Counted from the first letter of the stretch, positions 16,847 through 26,117 are shown. The stretch: DNA of 64,000 nucleotides from Lachnospiraceae bacterium (GCA_017621815.1 JAGASK010000008.1:20101-84100); one strand, 5' to 3'. Notes: generated by a model from the sequence alone, not told the origin. A program made the numbers and translations.

Positions 16847-18235
16847 ATGAGTAACATTCCAAATCCCGAAGGTATGGGGGAACAAATAAAAGAAGCGCTT
16901 GCTGATGCTCTTCAGACAGGAGATTTTTCCAACCTGAATGAACTGGTATCCCAAACCGTTACCGACGCGCTGAATGATGCCGGAAAGCATATTGCGCAAA
17001 GCATGAATTCAGCTGCAAACACAAAAGGAAGCAGCCAAAATTCAGCCAGAGAGGAAAAAGAGTTACAGCGTCAAAAACAGGAGCAGCTGCGAAGGCAGCG
17101 GCGGGAGGAGCAAAAAAGACAGCAGGAAGCGCAGATTAAGCAGCGAAAGCAGCAACAGGAACAATTACGCAGACAGCGGCAGGAGCAATTACAGCAGCAG
17201 CGTCAAAAGCAGCTTCAGCAATACAGCCAATCCACGGAGCTTTCACCCGTAAAATTCAAAGAGGTGGGCAGCGTTTCCAATGTCCTGTATCAGGTTTTCG
17301 GCGGAATCGGCCTGGGAATCTCAACTCTTATAGCTGTTCTGAGACTCCCCGGCACATTTTTAGGCTCCGGCTCTGCGGCAGGATGGATAGTGAATATTGC
17401 ATTCCTTCTGTTCTTCTTTTCCATGATCAGGTTCGGTGTCAGACAGAGAGACCGCTTAAAACGGGCAAAAAGATATATCCAGCTTTGCGGCGGCAGGATG
17501 TACGGCCAGATTGAAAATCTTGCAAGAGATACAGGAAACAGCGTGCGCTATGTTATCAAAGACATCCGCAGAATGCTGAACCTGGGAATGTTTCCGGAAG
17601 GACATCTGGATGATAAAAAAACATGTTTTATGCTGAATGATTCCGTTCACAGACAATATCTGGAGACAAAAAACAACCAGCTGCTTCGTGAAAAAGAAGA
17701 AAAGCAGGCACAGAAGCAGGCAGAAGCCCCGGCAAAAGCCGGCAGCCGGCCCGAACCGGCGGCAGATACGCATGAAGCCGAGCTTAATACCATGATTGCG
17801 GAAGGAATGGAATGTATACGCAGGCTGAGGGAGCTCAATGACCGGATACCCGGAGAAGTTATTTCCGATAAATTGTACAGGCTTGAAAACCTTCTGAAGG
17901 ACATATTTGACAGTGTCCGTGAACATCCCGAGCAAATGCACAGAATGCATAATTTGATGGACTATTATCTTCCCACTACCCTGAAATTGGTTGAAGCATA
18001 CGAAGACTTTGACAGAATCAGTACTCCGGGGGAAGAAATCATAGCTGCCAAAACGGAAATAGAACGTACCCTGGATATCATCAATCAGGCTTTTGCCGAA
18101 CTTTTAAGCAATCTTTTTCAGGATGCCGTGTTCGATGCAACCACAGATGCACAGGTTCTTCAGACCATGCTCGCCAGAGAAGGATTAACAAATATAAACA
18201 CAATACAATCAGGAGGAGTATCCAATGATCAATGA
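16847..18235 (+). CDS. XpaC-like protein (5-bromo-4-chloroindolyl phosphate hydrolysis family)
   Basis: A 462-residue protein. Residues about 65-130 are a very Gln/Arg-rich coiled coil (RQKQEQLRRQRREEQKR type), followed by two hydrophobic helices (about 143-190) and a soluble helical C-terminal half. The membrane pair and the position immediately before a telA gene identify it as XpaC-like. In Bacillus and Clostridia xpaC and telA form a two-gene unit tied to tellurite or antimicrobial resistance, with unknown biochemistry. The gene overlaps telA by 11 nt. An extended -10 (TGTTATAAT, ending at 16807) may drive it. Confidence 0.82.
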   Translation: MSNIPNPEGMGEQIKEALADALQTGDFSNLNELVSQTVTDALNDAGKHIAQSMNSAANTKGSSQNSAREEKELQRQKQEQLRRQRREEQKRQQEAQIKQRKQQQEQLRRQRQEQLQQQRQKQLQQYSQSTELSPVKFKEVGSVSNVLYQVFGGIGLGISTLIAVLRLPGTFLGSGSAAGWIVNIAFLLFFFSMIRFGVRQRDRLKRAKRYIQLCGGRMYGQIENLARDTGNSVRYVIKDIRRMLNLGMFPEGHLDDKKTCFMLNDSVHRQYLETKNNQLLREKEEKQAQKQAEAPAKAGSRPEPAADTHEAELNTMIAEGMECIRRLRELNDRIPGEVISDKLYRLENLLKDIFDSVREHPEQMHRMHNLMDYYLPTTLKLVEAYEDFDRISTPGEEIIAAKTEIERTLDIINQAFAELLSNLFQDAVFDATTDAQVLQTMLAREGLTNINTIQSGGVSNDQ

Positions 18236-19400
18236 TTTAGATGAAATGACGAAACAGGCGCCTTCGCTTACCCTTACACCTTTTTCACAGGAAGCGGCAG
18301 GCAGCGGAGCTGTATCCGAACCGGCACAGCCTTTACAGGAAGCACAGGTTAAGCTGCCGGAAACAGTATTGACACCTGAAGAACAGAAAATGGTGGATGA
18401 TTTTGCTGCGCAGATTGATATTACCAATACACAGATGGTTCTTCAATACGGTGCCGGCTGCCAGAAAAAAATTGCTGACTTTTCAGAAAGCGCCCTTAAT
18501 AATGTGCGCACCAAGGATATGGGAGAAATCGGCCAGATGCTTACCGATGTTGTGGGCGAATTGAAAAATTTTGAGGAAGAAGAAGAAAAGGGCTTTTTCG
18601 GAATTTTCAAAAAAAGCAGCAATAAACTTGAAAACCTGAAAACAAAGTATGATAAGGCTGAGGCCAACATCAACAAAATATGCAGGGTAATGGAAGGACA
18701 TCAGGTAACTCTGCTTAAAGACGTTGCCATGCTGGACAAGATGTATGATTTAAATCTGAATTATTTCAAGGAATTATCCATGTATATCCTGGCAGGAAAA
18801 CAGAAACTGGAACAGGCCAGAACTGTAGAGCTTCCTGCCCTTCTCGCAAAAGCAGAGCAAAGCGGACTGCCTGAAGATACTCAGGCTGCCAAGGATTATG
18901 CTTCCATGTGCGAACGGTTTGAAAAGAAAATTTATGATTTGGAGCTGACAAGAACCATTTCCATGCAGATGGCTCCCCAGATTCGTCTGATTCAGAACAA
19001 CAACACTACCATGTCGGAAAAAATACAGTCCACCCTTGTGAACACTATTCCTTTGTGGAAAAGCCAGATGGTAATCGCCATTGGCCTCGACCATTCCAGC
19101 GAAGCAGCCAAAGCCCAAAAGGAAGTATCCGATATGACCAACGCTTTGCTTAAAAAGAATGCAGAGACCTTGAAAACAGCTACTATTGAGACCGCTAAGG
19201 AAAGCGAACGGGGCATTGTTGATATCGAAACACTGACTGCGACTAACCAAACCTTAATCAGCACGTTGGATGAGGTTATGAAAATCCAGGAAGACGGACG
19301 TGCCAAAAGAAAGAGCGCTGAAGAAGAACTGCTCAGAATCGAAAATGAAATGCGGCAAAAGCTTCTTGAAATGAGCCGCTCCTCCAGACAGGAGTCATAA
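18225..19400 (+). CDS. Toxic anion resistance protein (TelA family)
   Basis: A 391-residue soluble, mostly alpha-helical protein of the TelA/KlaA family. The central helices with the PLWKSQMVIAIGL segment (about residue 278) and the C-terminal NQTLISTLDEVMKIQEDG are typical of the family. TelA proteins are linked to tellurite, nisin and cell-wall antibiotic tolerance through unknown chemistry. AGGAGGAG lies before the ATG inside the end of xpaC. A strong terminator follows. Confidence 0.9.
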   Translation: MINDLDEMTKQAPSLTLTPFSQEAAGSGAVSEPAQPLQEAQVKLPETVLTPEEQKMVDDFAAQIDITNTQMVLQYGAGCQKKIADFSESALNNVRTKDMGEIGQMLTDVVGELKNFEEEEEKGFFGIFKKSSNKLENLKTKYDKAEANINKICRVMEGHQVTLLKDVAMLDKMYDLNLNYFKELSMYILAGKQKLEQARTVELPALLAKAEQSGLPEDTQAAKDYASMCERFEKKIYDLELTRTISMQMAPQIRLIQNNNTTMSEKIQSTLVNTIPLWKSQMVIAIGLDHSSEAAKAQKEVSDMTNALLKKNAETLKTATIETAKESERGIVDIETLTATNQTLISTLDEVMKIQEDGRAKRKSAEEELLRIENEMRQKLLEMSRSSRQES

Positions 19401-19422
19401 TACCGGGCACCTTAATGAAACA

Positions 19423-19465
19423 GGCTGCTGCAAAATACGAATTTCTATTTTGCAGCAGCCCTTTT
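19423..19465 (+). terminator. Terminator after telA
   Basis: GGCTGCTGCAAAATA (19423-19437) pairs perfectly with TATTTTGCAGCAGCC (19446-19460), followed by CTTTTT. It may also stop leftward transcripts from folA. Confidence 0.92.
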
Positions 19466-19477
19466 TATCTGAAACTA

Positions 19478-19969
19478 TTATTTTCTTCTCTCATACTTCA
19501 AAAAGTGGTAGGTAATATCAAAATAAACCTGTTCATCACTTTCAGCCGTAATTTCCCATTGGTCATCTTTATCCAGATTTGGAAAATATGCATCCGCTTC
19601 ATATGCACGGTCTATCTTGGTTACGTGAGCCACATCACAATAAGGAAGGAGCTGCCTGTAAACACTCTCCCCTCCTATGATGTAAATGCTCTCATCCGGA
19701 TATTTTTTCAGTTCCTCCATAAGTTCTTCCACACTATGCACTATATCAGCATCTTTTACCTTATAATCCGGATTGGATGATAAAATAATATTTGTCCTGT
19801 TCTTTAGCGGCAGTCCCTGAGGAAAGGTTTCCAAAGTCTTTCTTCCAAGTACCACTACCTTGCCGGTAGTTTCCTGCCTGAAAAATTTATGGTCTGCGGG
19901 AATACTCACCAGCAATTCATTTTTATTTCCGATAGCCCAGTTTTCATCTACTGCTACTATTAAATTCAT
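19478..19969 (-). CDS. folA: Dihydrofolate reductase
   Basis: A 163-residue enzyme that reduces dihydrofolate with NADPH. MNLIVAVDENWAIGNKNELL is the typical N-terminus; VVLGRKTLETFP and YIIGGESVYRQLLPY are the cofactor and substrate signatures. The ATG at 19969 is preceded by AAGGAAGG; an upstream ATG at 20029 gives residues unlike the family. It lies 66 bp after thyA, which produces its substrate. Confidence 0.95.
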   Translation of the reverse strand: MNLIVAVDENWAIGNKNELLVSIPADHKFFRQETTGKVVVLGRKTLETFPQGLPLKNRTNIILSSNPDYKVKDADIVHSVEELMEELKKYPDESIYIIGGESVYRQLLPYCDVAHVTKIDRAYEADAYFPNLDKDDQWEITAESDEQVYFDITYHFLKYERRK

Positions 19970-20035
19970 ACTGTTTTTTCCTTCCTTTTTCTGAAACACA
20001 ACACCGCATGGGCAAATCTGTTGCCGCAAACTCCA

Positions 20036-20884
20036 TTATACAGCAATGGGAATATTTTTAATCTGTTCTCCCGCCACATAATTATCTACTCTGACATCAT
20101 TTCTTGTAAACTGATAAAAATCCTTAATATCAGGATTCAGCCAGAAAGAAGGGGCGTCATACACAGGTCTTTCAATGAGTTCCCTGATAATCGGAATATG
20201 TCTGTCATAAATATGCGCATCCGCAATCACATGTACCAGTTCTCCAACATTCATATCACATACCTGTGCAAGCATATGCACAAGTACGGCATACTGCACC
20301 ACATTCCAGTTATTGGCAGCCAGCACATCCTGGGAACGCTGATTCAAAATTGCATTTAAGGTAAGCCTGTCCTGTCCCTTTTGCTGGGTTACATTAAAGG
20401 TCATACTGTAAGCACAGGGATACAGATTCATCTCATGCAAATCCTGATGCACATAAATATTTGTCATGATTCTGCGGCTGAAAGGATTATTTTTCAAATC
20501 ATAAATTACCCTGTCCACCTGATCCATCATGCCTTCCTTATACTGATGCTTAACGCTCATCTGATAACCATAAGCTTTGCCGATGGAACCGTCTTCATCC
20601 GCCCACTCATCCCAAATATGGCTGTGCAAATCATGAATATTATTGGACTTCTGCTGCCATATCCAGAGCATCTCGTCAGTGGCGCTCTTAAGCGCAGTCT
20701 TCCGTAAGGTGATAAGCGGAAATTCCTTTGATAAATCATAGCGGTTCACCACTCCGAACTTTTTTACCGTATAGGCAGGAGTGCCGTCTTCCCATCGGGG
20801 TCTTACCTTTTCCCCTTCCGTACTGGTTCCATTCTCCAGAATATCCCTGCACATATTAATAAATATCTGATCCGCCATACTCAT
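20036..20884 (-). CDS. thyA: Thymidylate synthase
   Basis: A 282-residue ThyA-type enzyme that methylates dUMP with methylene-THF, yielding dihydrofolate for folA. The catalytic cysteine is in NLYPCAYSM, followed by RSQDV, the NNWNV asparagine region and DAHIYDRH. The usual PPCHxxxQF motif is replaced: the residue after Cys is Ala, not His, and the LGxPFNI loop is AANNWNV. Asn for dUMP recognition is kept. It is therefore a divergent ThyA, probably active. GAGGAA precedes the ATG. Confidence 0.93.
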   Translation of the reverse strand: MSMADQIFINMCRDILENGTSTEGEKVRPRWEDGTPAYTVKKFGVVNRYDLSKEFPLITLRKTALKSATDEMLWIWQQKSNNIHDLHSHIWDEWADEDGSIGKAYGYQMSVKHQYKEGMMDQVDRVIYDLKNNPFSRRIMTNIYVHQDLHEMNLYPCAYSMTFNVTQQKGQDRLTLNAILNQRSQDVLAANNWNVVQYAVLVHMLAQVCDMNVGELVHVIADAHIYDRHIPIIRELIERPVYDAPSFWLNPDIKDFYQFTRNDVRVDNYVAGEQIKNIPIAV

Positions 20885-20965
20885 AATGTATTCCTCATTT
20901 TCTTATTATTTATCATATCTGACAATCTTCCTGACAGATTTCATAGTCTTATTTCTTTTAATCCG

Positions 20966-22561
20966 TCACTGCCATTTATCGCAAAGTGAATTAATCTGGT
21001 CGGCAAATTTTGCCAAATCCTTATTTGCAGCGCCTTCATTTTTATGAATCACCGCAATCAGCCTCTGACCTGCTGCCAGCAGCCTTGCAAATACATCGGA
21101 AGAAGCACGGCTCTTCTTTTTAATCGGTATGGGTTCTGCTTCATATTCCAGTTTTCCCGAAAGCAGGTTGAACTCCGTACCGCTGTAAGGCGCATATGCC
21201 TTAATGCCATGCTCCACCTGCAGGCATTCTGTAAATGATTTGCAAACTTCATCCTCTCCGTGAACAATAAATACCTTTCTGGGCTTCTCTTTAAAACTTT
21301 CCACCCATTCAATTAATCCGTTTTTATCCGCATGACCCGAAAGACCTGCAAGGGTTTTAATGGATGCACGCACTTCTATAGGCTCGCCAAACAGCTTCAC
21401 TTCATCAGTTCCTTCTACCAATATCCTGCCAAGAGTTCCCACTGCCTGATATCCCACAAAAAGAATCGTGCATTCCGGTCTCCAGAGATTGTGCTTTAAA
21501 TGATGCCTGATACGGCCTGCTTCACACATACCGGATGCCGAAATAATGACCTTCGGTGTATTTTCAAAGTTTATTGCTTTTGACTCATCACTGGTAATGG
21601 AAAGCCGAAGACCGGGAAAAGAAATCGGATTAATTCCCTTTTTCACAAGCGCCATGGCTTCTTCATCAAAACAATCAGTTTCATTTTTATAAAAAATCCC
21701 CGTAGCTTCCACAGCCAAAGGACTGTCCACATACACAGGAAAGTCAGCATGTCTTTTTATCAGCTTATCCTCTTTTATCTTGCGGATGAAATACAGCATT
21801 TCCTGGGTTCTGCCCACAGCAAAAGAAGGAATTACCACATTACCGCCCCTGTCAAAGGTTTCCTGCAGAATTTCCACAAGTTCCTTTACATAATCAGGCC
21901 TCTCTGACGCATGAAAACGGTCTCCGTAAGTGGATTCCATAACTACATAATCCGCCTCATCTGTTTTGCCGGGATTTTTAAGCAAAGGCTGGTTCTTATT
22001 TCCGATATCGCCCGAGAAAACAATTTTTCTTGTCTGACCTTCTTCCGTCGCCCAGACTTCAATGCTTGCCGAACCAAGCAAATGTCCTACATCCGTAAAT
22101 CGTATCTGAATTCCGTCACATAAGTCTATTTTTTTATCATAAGGGCAGGGTACAATTCTTTTTATGGCATTTTCAGCATCTTCCATAGTATATACAGGGT
22201 CGTGGGGCGCCACGCCGGAGCTTCTTTTGGCTTTTCTGTTTTTCCACTCCGCCTCCTGCATCTGAATATGGGCGCAGTCACGAAGCATGATGCTGCACAA
22301 ATCCGCAGTTGCCTCCGTAGTCAGAATCTGTCCCTGAAAGCCTCTTGCCGTCAGCTGCGGCAGCATGCCTGAATGATCCACGTGTGCATGAGTTAAAAGC
22401 ACATAATCAATCATTGATTCCGCCACAGGCAAATCACAGTTTTCAAATACATTGACTCCCTGCTCCATGCCGTAATCCACAAGAATATGCTTTCCGCATG
22501 CATTTAAATAATGACAGCTTCCCGTAACCTCATGGGCTGCGCCCACAAAAATAAGCTTCAT
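20966..22561 (-). CDS. MBL-fold / beta-CASP RNA-processing endonuclease family protein
   Basis: A 531-residue CPSF73/YSH1-like metallo-nuclease. The zinc motif is THAHVDHSG near residue 55, then DVGHLLGSAS, FSGDIG, and the beta-CASP domain with PSFAVGRTQEML and ISASGMCEAGRIRHHL. The RMMBL part is SGHADKNGL and VHGEDE. Such proteins cleave RNA or have a KH-less RNase J-like role. The ATG at 22561 has GGGAGGAA 5-6 nt upstream; the frame from 22618 runs into the repeat element. The basic C-terminal tail is family-variable. The RNA target is unknown. Confidence 0.93.
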   Translation of the reverse strand: MKLIFVGAAHEVTGSCHYLNACGKHILVDYGMEQGVNVFENCDLPVAESMIDYVLLTHAHVDHSGMLPQLTARGFQGQILTTEATADLCSIMLRDCAHIQMQEAEWKNRKAKRSSGVAPHDPVYTMEDAENAIKRIVPCPYDKKIDLCDGIQIRFTDVGHLLGSASIEVWATEEGQTRKIVFSGDIGNKNQPLLKNPGKTDEADYVVMESTYGDRFHASERPDYVKELVEILQETFDRGGNVVIPSFAVGRTQEMLYFIRKIKEDKLIKRHADFPVYVDSPLAVEATGIFYKNETDCFDEEAMALVKKGINPISFPGLRLSITSDESKAINFENTPKVIISASGMCEAGRIRHHLKHNLWRPECTILFVGYQAVGTLGRILVEGTDEVKLFGEPIEVRASIKTLAGLSGHADKNGLIEWVESFKEKPRKVFIVHGEDEVCKSFTECLQVEHGIKAYAPYSGTEFNLLSGKLEYEAEPIPIKKKSRASSDVFARLLAAGQRLIAVIHKNEGAANKDLAKFADQINSLCDKWQ

Positions 22562-22578
22562 ACTGCTTCCTCCCATCC

Positions 22579-22733
22579 CTTCGCGCCGCTTGTTTTTGTC
22601 CCCGTCCTTCGGTGTCACTCAAAAATCCAGGTGCTCCGCACCTGCGCAGCTTCGCTGCTCCCGATTTTTTCATTGACATATCAGGCAAAAACAAATGTCG
22701 CTTCGCGCCGCTTGTTTTTGTCCTGATATGTCA
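22579..22733. repeat. Composite palindromic repeat element
   Basis: An exact 22-bp direct repeat (cttcgcgccgc followed by ttgtttttgtc) occurs at 22579-22600 and 22701-22722. Between them lies a cloverleaf-like unit: AAAAATC (22621) closing with GATTTTT (22663), enclosing hairpins AGGTGC-TCC-GCACCT (22629-22643) and GCAGC-TTC-GCTGC (22646-22658). The right part is a long inverted repeat, TGACATATCAGG (22674-22685) with CCTGATATGTCA (22722-22733), extended by CAAAAACAA/TTGTTTTTG. It occupies the leader of the beta-CASP gene and resembles a REP or MITE-type element. Confidence 0.75.
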
Positions 22734-22770
22734 CAGTATAGCATATTTGAATATAATATAGCAAACTATA

Positions 22771-22801
22771 AATAGAAAGTACGCTTTGCGAACTTTCTAT
22801 T
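22771..22801. repeat. Small dispersed palindrome, copy 1
   Basis: AATAGAAAGT (22771-22780) and ACTTTCTATT (22792-22801) flank CGC-TTT-GCG, giving an almost perfect 14-bp hairpin. A related copy is at 33545-33580 and shortened forms at 42530-42550 and 5342-5356. Confidence 0.7.
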
Positions 22802-22825
22802 ATCATAAATTAAAAAAGGCGTTCC

Positions 22826-23404
22826 ATGACAATATCATTTTTGTTTCTTTGTATTGCCCTGTCCACGGATACTTTTACTGCAGGGCTTTCCTATAGTGCG
22901 GGCAGAGTCCGGGTCCCTTTTACATCTATGTGCATTATTTCAGTAATTTCCGGCTTCATGTTTACCGTTTCGCTCCATGCCGGAAAAATATTAACCGCAT
23001 TTATTCCCGCAAAGCTGACCAGCATTCTGTCCTTTACTATTTTATTTTTGCTCGCGCTTTATAAATTATATGACGCACTGCCTGACTCCTTTCACCGCAG
23101 GCACAATTTAACTACAGCTTCTTTTTCAGAAAAAGTGAACAAAAAAGATATTCAGATACTTTCTTCCGGCGAAGCGGCTCTATTGTCCGTTGTTCTTTCC
23201 ATAGACAGTATAACGGCAGGCATAAGCTCGGAAACACCCTTGCTGTCACCTGCCATTATCTTCTTTACCGCAACTGCAATTCACTTTCTCACCATGGCTT
23301 TGGGACTTTCTGCCGGGAAGTTTCTCCTTAAGAAAATTTCATACAATTTCTCCTGGCTTTCCGCTGTTTTGTTCTTTATACTCGCCTTTACCCGCCTTTT
23401 CTGA
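22826..23404 (+). CDS. YtaF/MntP-like membrane protein
   Basis: A 192-residue protein with six hydrophobic helices in two halves, each starting with an acidic Ser-x-Asp motif: ALSTDTFTAGLSYSA and VLSIDSITAGISS. This duplication is typical of the MntP Mn-efflux and YtaF sporulation membrane protein family. A manganese or sporulation role is a family-based guess. Its last 66 bp overlap the 3' end of the convergent P-ATPase gene. Confidence 0.85.
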   Translation: MTISFLFLCIALSTDTFTAGLSYSAGRVRVPFTSMCIISVISGFMFTVSLHAGKILTAFIPAKLTSILSFTILFLLALYKLYDALPDSFHRRHNLTTASFSEKVNKKDIQILSSGEAALLSVVLSIDSITAGISSETPLLSPAIIFFTATAIHFLTMALGLSAGKFLLKKISYNFSWLSAVLFFILAFTRLF

Positions 23405-26068
23405 TACACTTCTGTCATCCTTCCCCGTCAGAAATTCTGACAGAATCAGAAGTTCATGCACTGCAACAGGCATACAGGAAAGAAGCCCCAGAATTCCCCA
23501 CTCATGAAGTGACAGCCTGCTTGTTCCGAACAGTCTTACAAAATAAGGGATTTCCGTCACTGTTACCTGTAAGACTATGCCTGTTGCCCATGCAATCAGC
23601 ATGTAAATATTATCAAGATGCTTCATTTTAAATACAGATTTATTCACATCCCGCATTCCCACCGCATGTACCAGCTGACTCATGCCAAGCACCGTAAAGG
23701 CATGAGTCTGCGCTTTATTCAGCACCGCCTGCTGTATCAGTATTTTCTTGATGTTCAAAAAATTTACAGGGAGCCCTGCCGAAATCAGCTCCTGATAGGG
23801 TACGGTTAAAAAGGCCAGAAGACTGATGCTGCCGATAACCGCCCCATAGCACAGGGTACAGGTAAGACCTCCATGGGCAAAAAGGCTGTCCTTGCTTTTT
23901 CTGGGCGGCTCCTTCATCAAAGCCTCCGTATCATTTTTATCCACTCCCAGCGCCAGCGCCGGAAGTGAATCGGTAATCAAATTGACCCACAAAATGTGGC
24001 TTGGCTTAAGGGGCGTCGGAAAACCCGCAAGCACTGCCGCCAGCATGGTGATAATCTCTCCGAAATTAGAGGATAAAAGGAAAAGAATCGTTTTTCTGAT
24101 GTTTTCATAAATTCCTCTTCCTTCCCGCATGGCTTTTTCAATGGTGGCAAAATTATCGTCCGTAAGCACCATGTCTGCCGCATTTCTGGCTACATCAGTA
24201 CCTTCCTTTCCCATGGCAATCCCCACATCCGCAGCTTTCAGCGAAGGGGCATCATTAATTCCGTCCCCTGTCATGGCAACGACCTTGCCTTTTCTCTTAA
24301 GGGCTTCCACAATCTTCACCTTATGCTCGGGGGATACTCTTGCATATACACGGATATTTTCCGCTTTCTCCTCAAACTGCTTGGTGGAAAGGGAATCAAT
24401 CTGCGCTCCCGTCAGGCAGCTTTCTTTGTCATCCGTGATGCCAAGTTCTTTTGCGATTGCAAAAGCCGTGTCCACATGGTCCCCGGTAATCATTACCGTG
24501 TCCACATGAGCCTGCCTGAAGCTGGCAACTGCCTGGGCCGCCTCTTCCCTGGGAGGGTCAATCATTCCCACAAGTCCGGTAAACATCATGTTTTTCTCAT
24601 CCGTAAGATTCCCTTTTGACTTCACTGCCGTTGCCAGCACCCTTAAAGCTTCAGCAGCCATATCTTCCACCGCATCTTTTGCCGCCCGCCTGGCTTTTGC
24701 AGTGAAAGGCACCTCTTTCCCGTATACCCAGGCTGTCTGACAAAGGTCAATCATTTCATCTGCCGCACCTTTCACATAGGCAATCCGTCTTCCCTCTCTC
24801 ATGTGTACGGTTGTCATGCGCTTACGTTCCGAATCAAATGCCCTTTCCTCCACACGGGGATACTTCTGCTGAAGCTTATCCTTTTCATATCCAAACTCTT
24901 TTGCCATGTCAAGAAGCGAAAGCTCTGTAGGGTCTCCGATTCTCGCCTCTCCTATAACCGCATCATTGCAAAGAGTACAGGCTTCCAGAAACAGCCCGTG
25001 TTTATCTCTGTCAACTTCCTTTTTATCAATAATTCTGCCGTCTGCATAGCATTTCTTAACTGTCATCCTGTTCTTTGTCAGGGTACCTGTCTTGTCCGAA
25101 CAAACTACGCTCACAGCTCCCAGCGTTTCCACAGAAGGAAGCCTGCGCACAATGGTATTTACCTTTACCATCCTTGAGACGCTGAGCGCCAGCACAATCG
25201 TAACAATGGCAGGCAGCCCCTCAGGCACCGCCGCAACTGCCAGGGATATGGCTGTCAGAAGCATATCTCCGATATCTCTCTTTTGTAAAACAGCTACCAG
25301 AAACAGAAAGACACAAATTCCCACAGCTGCCCCGCTAAGCACTTTACCAAGATCCGCAAGTCTCTTTTGCAAAGGAGTAAGCTCTCCCCCTCCTTCCTCT
25401 ATTAATCCGGCAATTTTTCCGATTTCAGTGTCCATTCCTGTCGCAGTAACAATTCCTTCTCCTCTGCCGTAAGTAACCGTTGTCGTCATAAAGGCCATGT
25501 TGAGCCTGTCCCCCAGGCTTTTATCACTGCCATTAAGGCTCTCACTGATTTTTTCAACAGGTACGGATTCTCCCGTAAGAGCGGATTCTTCAATTTTCAG
25601 ATTCACAGCTTGTACCAACCGTAAATCAGCAGGCACCTGCCTTCCTGCTTCCAGAAACACAATATCACCGGGTACCAGTAATTCACTTTGAATTTCCTGT
25701 TCTTTTCCGTCCCTTTTTACCAATGCCCTCGGACTCGAAAGTCTCTGCAGCGCTTCTATCGCTTTTCTTGCCTTTCCCTCCTGTATCACTCCTACCACAG
25801 CATTCAAAACAATGACAACTGCAATAATTCCGGCATCGCCTGCTTCTTTCAGGAAAAGAGAAACTGCAATCGCCACTAATAATATGTAAATCAGCGGGTC
25901 ATTCAGCTGTTCAAAAAACAGGCCCACATACCCCTTCTGCTTTTTATTCTTCAGCTTATTTTCCCCGTATTGCTGCCTTCTCTTTTCTGCCTCTGCCGTT
26001 GAAAGCCCGCTTACAAGACTTGTCCCCAGCATTTTTTCCGTTTCCGATATGTTCTTGCCTGAATACAT
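23339..26068 (-). CDS. P-type Ca2+-transporting ATPase (P2A)
   Basis: A 909-residue cation pump. The order is: cation ATPase N-domain; TM pair; actuator domain with ALTGES near 163; TM with AAVPEGLPAIVT; phosphorylation motif CSDKTGTLT near 322; KGAADEMIDLC nucleotide domain; TGDHVDTA; TGDGINDAPSLKAADVG near 598; and six C-terminal helices with DSLPALALG. The PEGL motif and C-terminal pattern fit PMR1/SERCA-like Ca2+ pumps of Firmicutes. Its ribosome site is buried in a 12-bp hairpin. The 3' end overlaps the convergent YtaF/MntP-like gene. Confidence 0.95.
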   Translation of the reverse strand: MYSGKNISETEKMLGTSLVSGLSTAEAEKRRQQYGENKLKNKKQKGYVGLFFEQLNDPLIYILLVAIAVSLFLKEAGDAGIIAVVIVLNAVVGVIQEGKARKAIEALQRLSSPRALVKRDGKEQEIQSELLVPGDIVFLEAGRQVPADLRLVQAVNLKIEESALTGESVPVEKISESLNGSDKSLGDRLNMAFMTTTVTYGRGEGIVTATGMDTEIGKIAGLIEEGGGELTPLQKRLADLGKVLSGAAVGICVFLFLVAVLQKRDIGDMLLTAISLAVAAVPEGLPAIVTIVLALSVSRMVKVNTIVRRLPSVETLGAVSVVCSDKTGTLTKNRMTVKKCYADGRIIDKKEVDRDKHGLFLEACTLCNDAVIGEARIGDPTELSLLDMAKEFGYEKDKLQQKYPRVEERAFDSERKRMTTVHMREGRRIAYVKGAADEMIDLCQTAWVYGKEVPFTAKARRAAKDAVEDMAAEALRVLATAVKSKGNLTDEKNMMFTGLVGMIDPPREEAAQAVASFRQAHVDTVMITGDHVDTAFAIAKELGITDDKESCLTGAQIDSLSTKQFEEKAENIRVYARVSPEHKVKIVEALKRKGKVVAMTGDGINDAPSLKAADVGIAMGKEGTDVARNAADMVLTDDNFATIEKAMREGRGIYENIRKTILFLLSSNFGEIITMLAAVLAGFPTPLKPSHILWVNLITDSLPALALGVDKNDTEALMKEPPRKSKDSLFAHGGLTCTLCYGAVIGSISLLAFLTVPYQELISAGLPVNFLNIKKILIQQAVLNKAQTHAFTVLGMSQLVHAVGMRDVNKSVFKMKHLDNIYMLIAWATGIVLQVTVTEIPYFVRLFGTSRLSLHEWGILGLLSCMPVAVHELLILSEFLTGKDDRSVSEKAGKGEYKEQNSGKPGEIV

Positions 26069-26072
26069 AAAT

Positions 26073-26117
26073 AATCCCTCCTGCCATATGATTTTATATG
26101 CAATAGCAGAAGGGATT
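26073..26117 (-). promoter_or_regulatory. Hairpin sequestering the ATPase ribosome binding site
   Basis: On the minus strand AATCCCTTCTGC (26106-26117) pairs over 12 positions, one a G-T wobble, with GCAGGAGGGATT (26073-26084). The second arm contains the AGGAGGG ribosome site 7 nt before the ATG. A further CATAT/ATATG pair extends the stem. There is no T run, so translational control is more likely than termination. Confidence 0.55.

Noticed and set aside
16847-17300. Tandem DNA repeat in xpaC
   Set aside because: The CAG/AGG-rich DNA simply encodes a Gln/Arg-rich coiled coil without a regular period.
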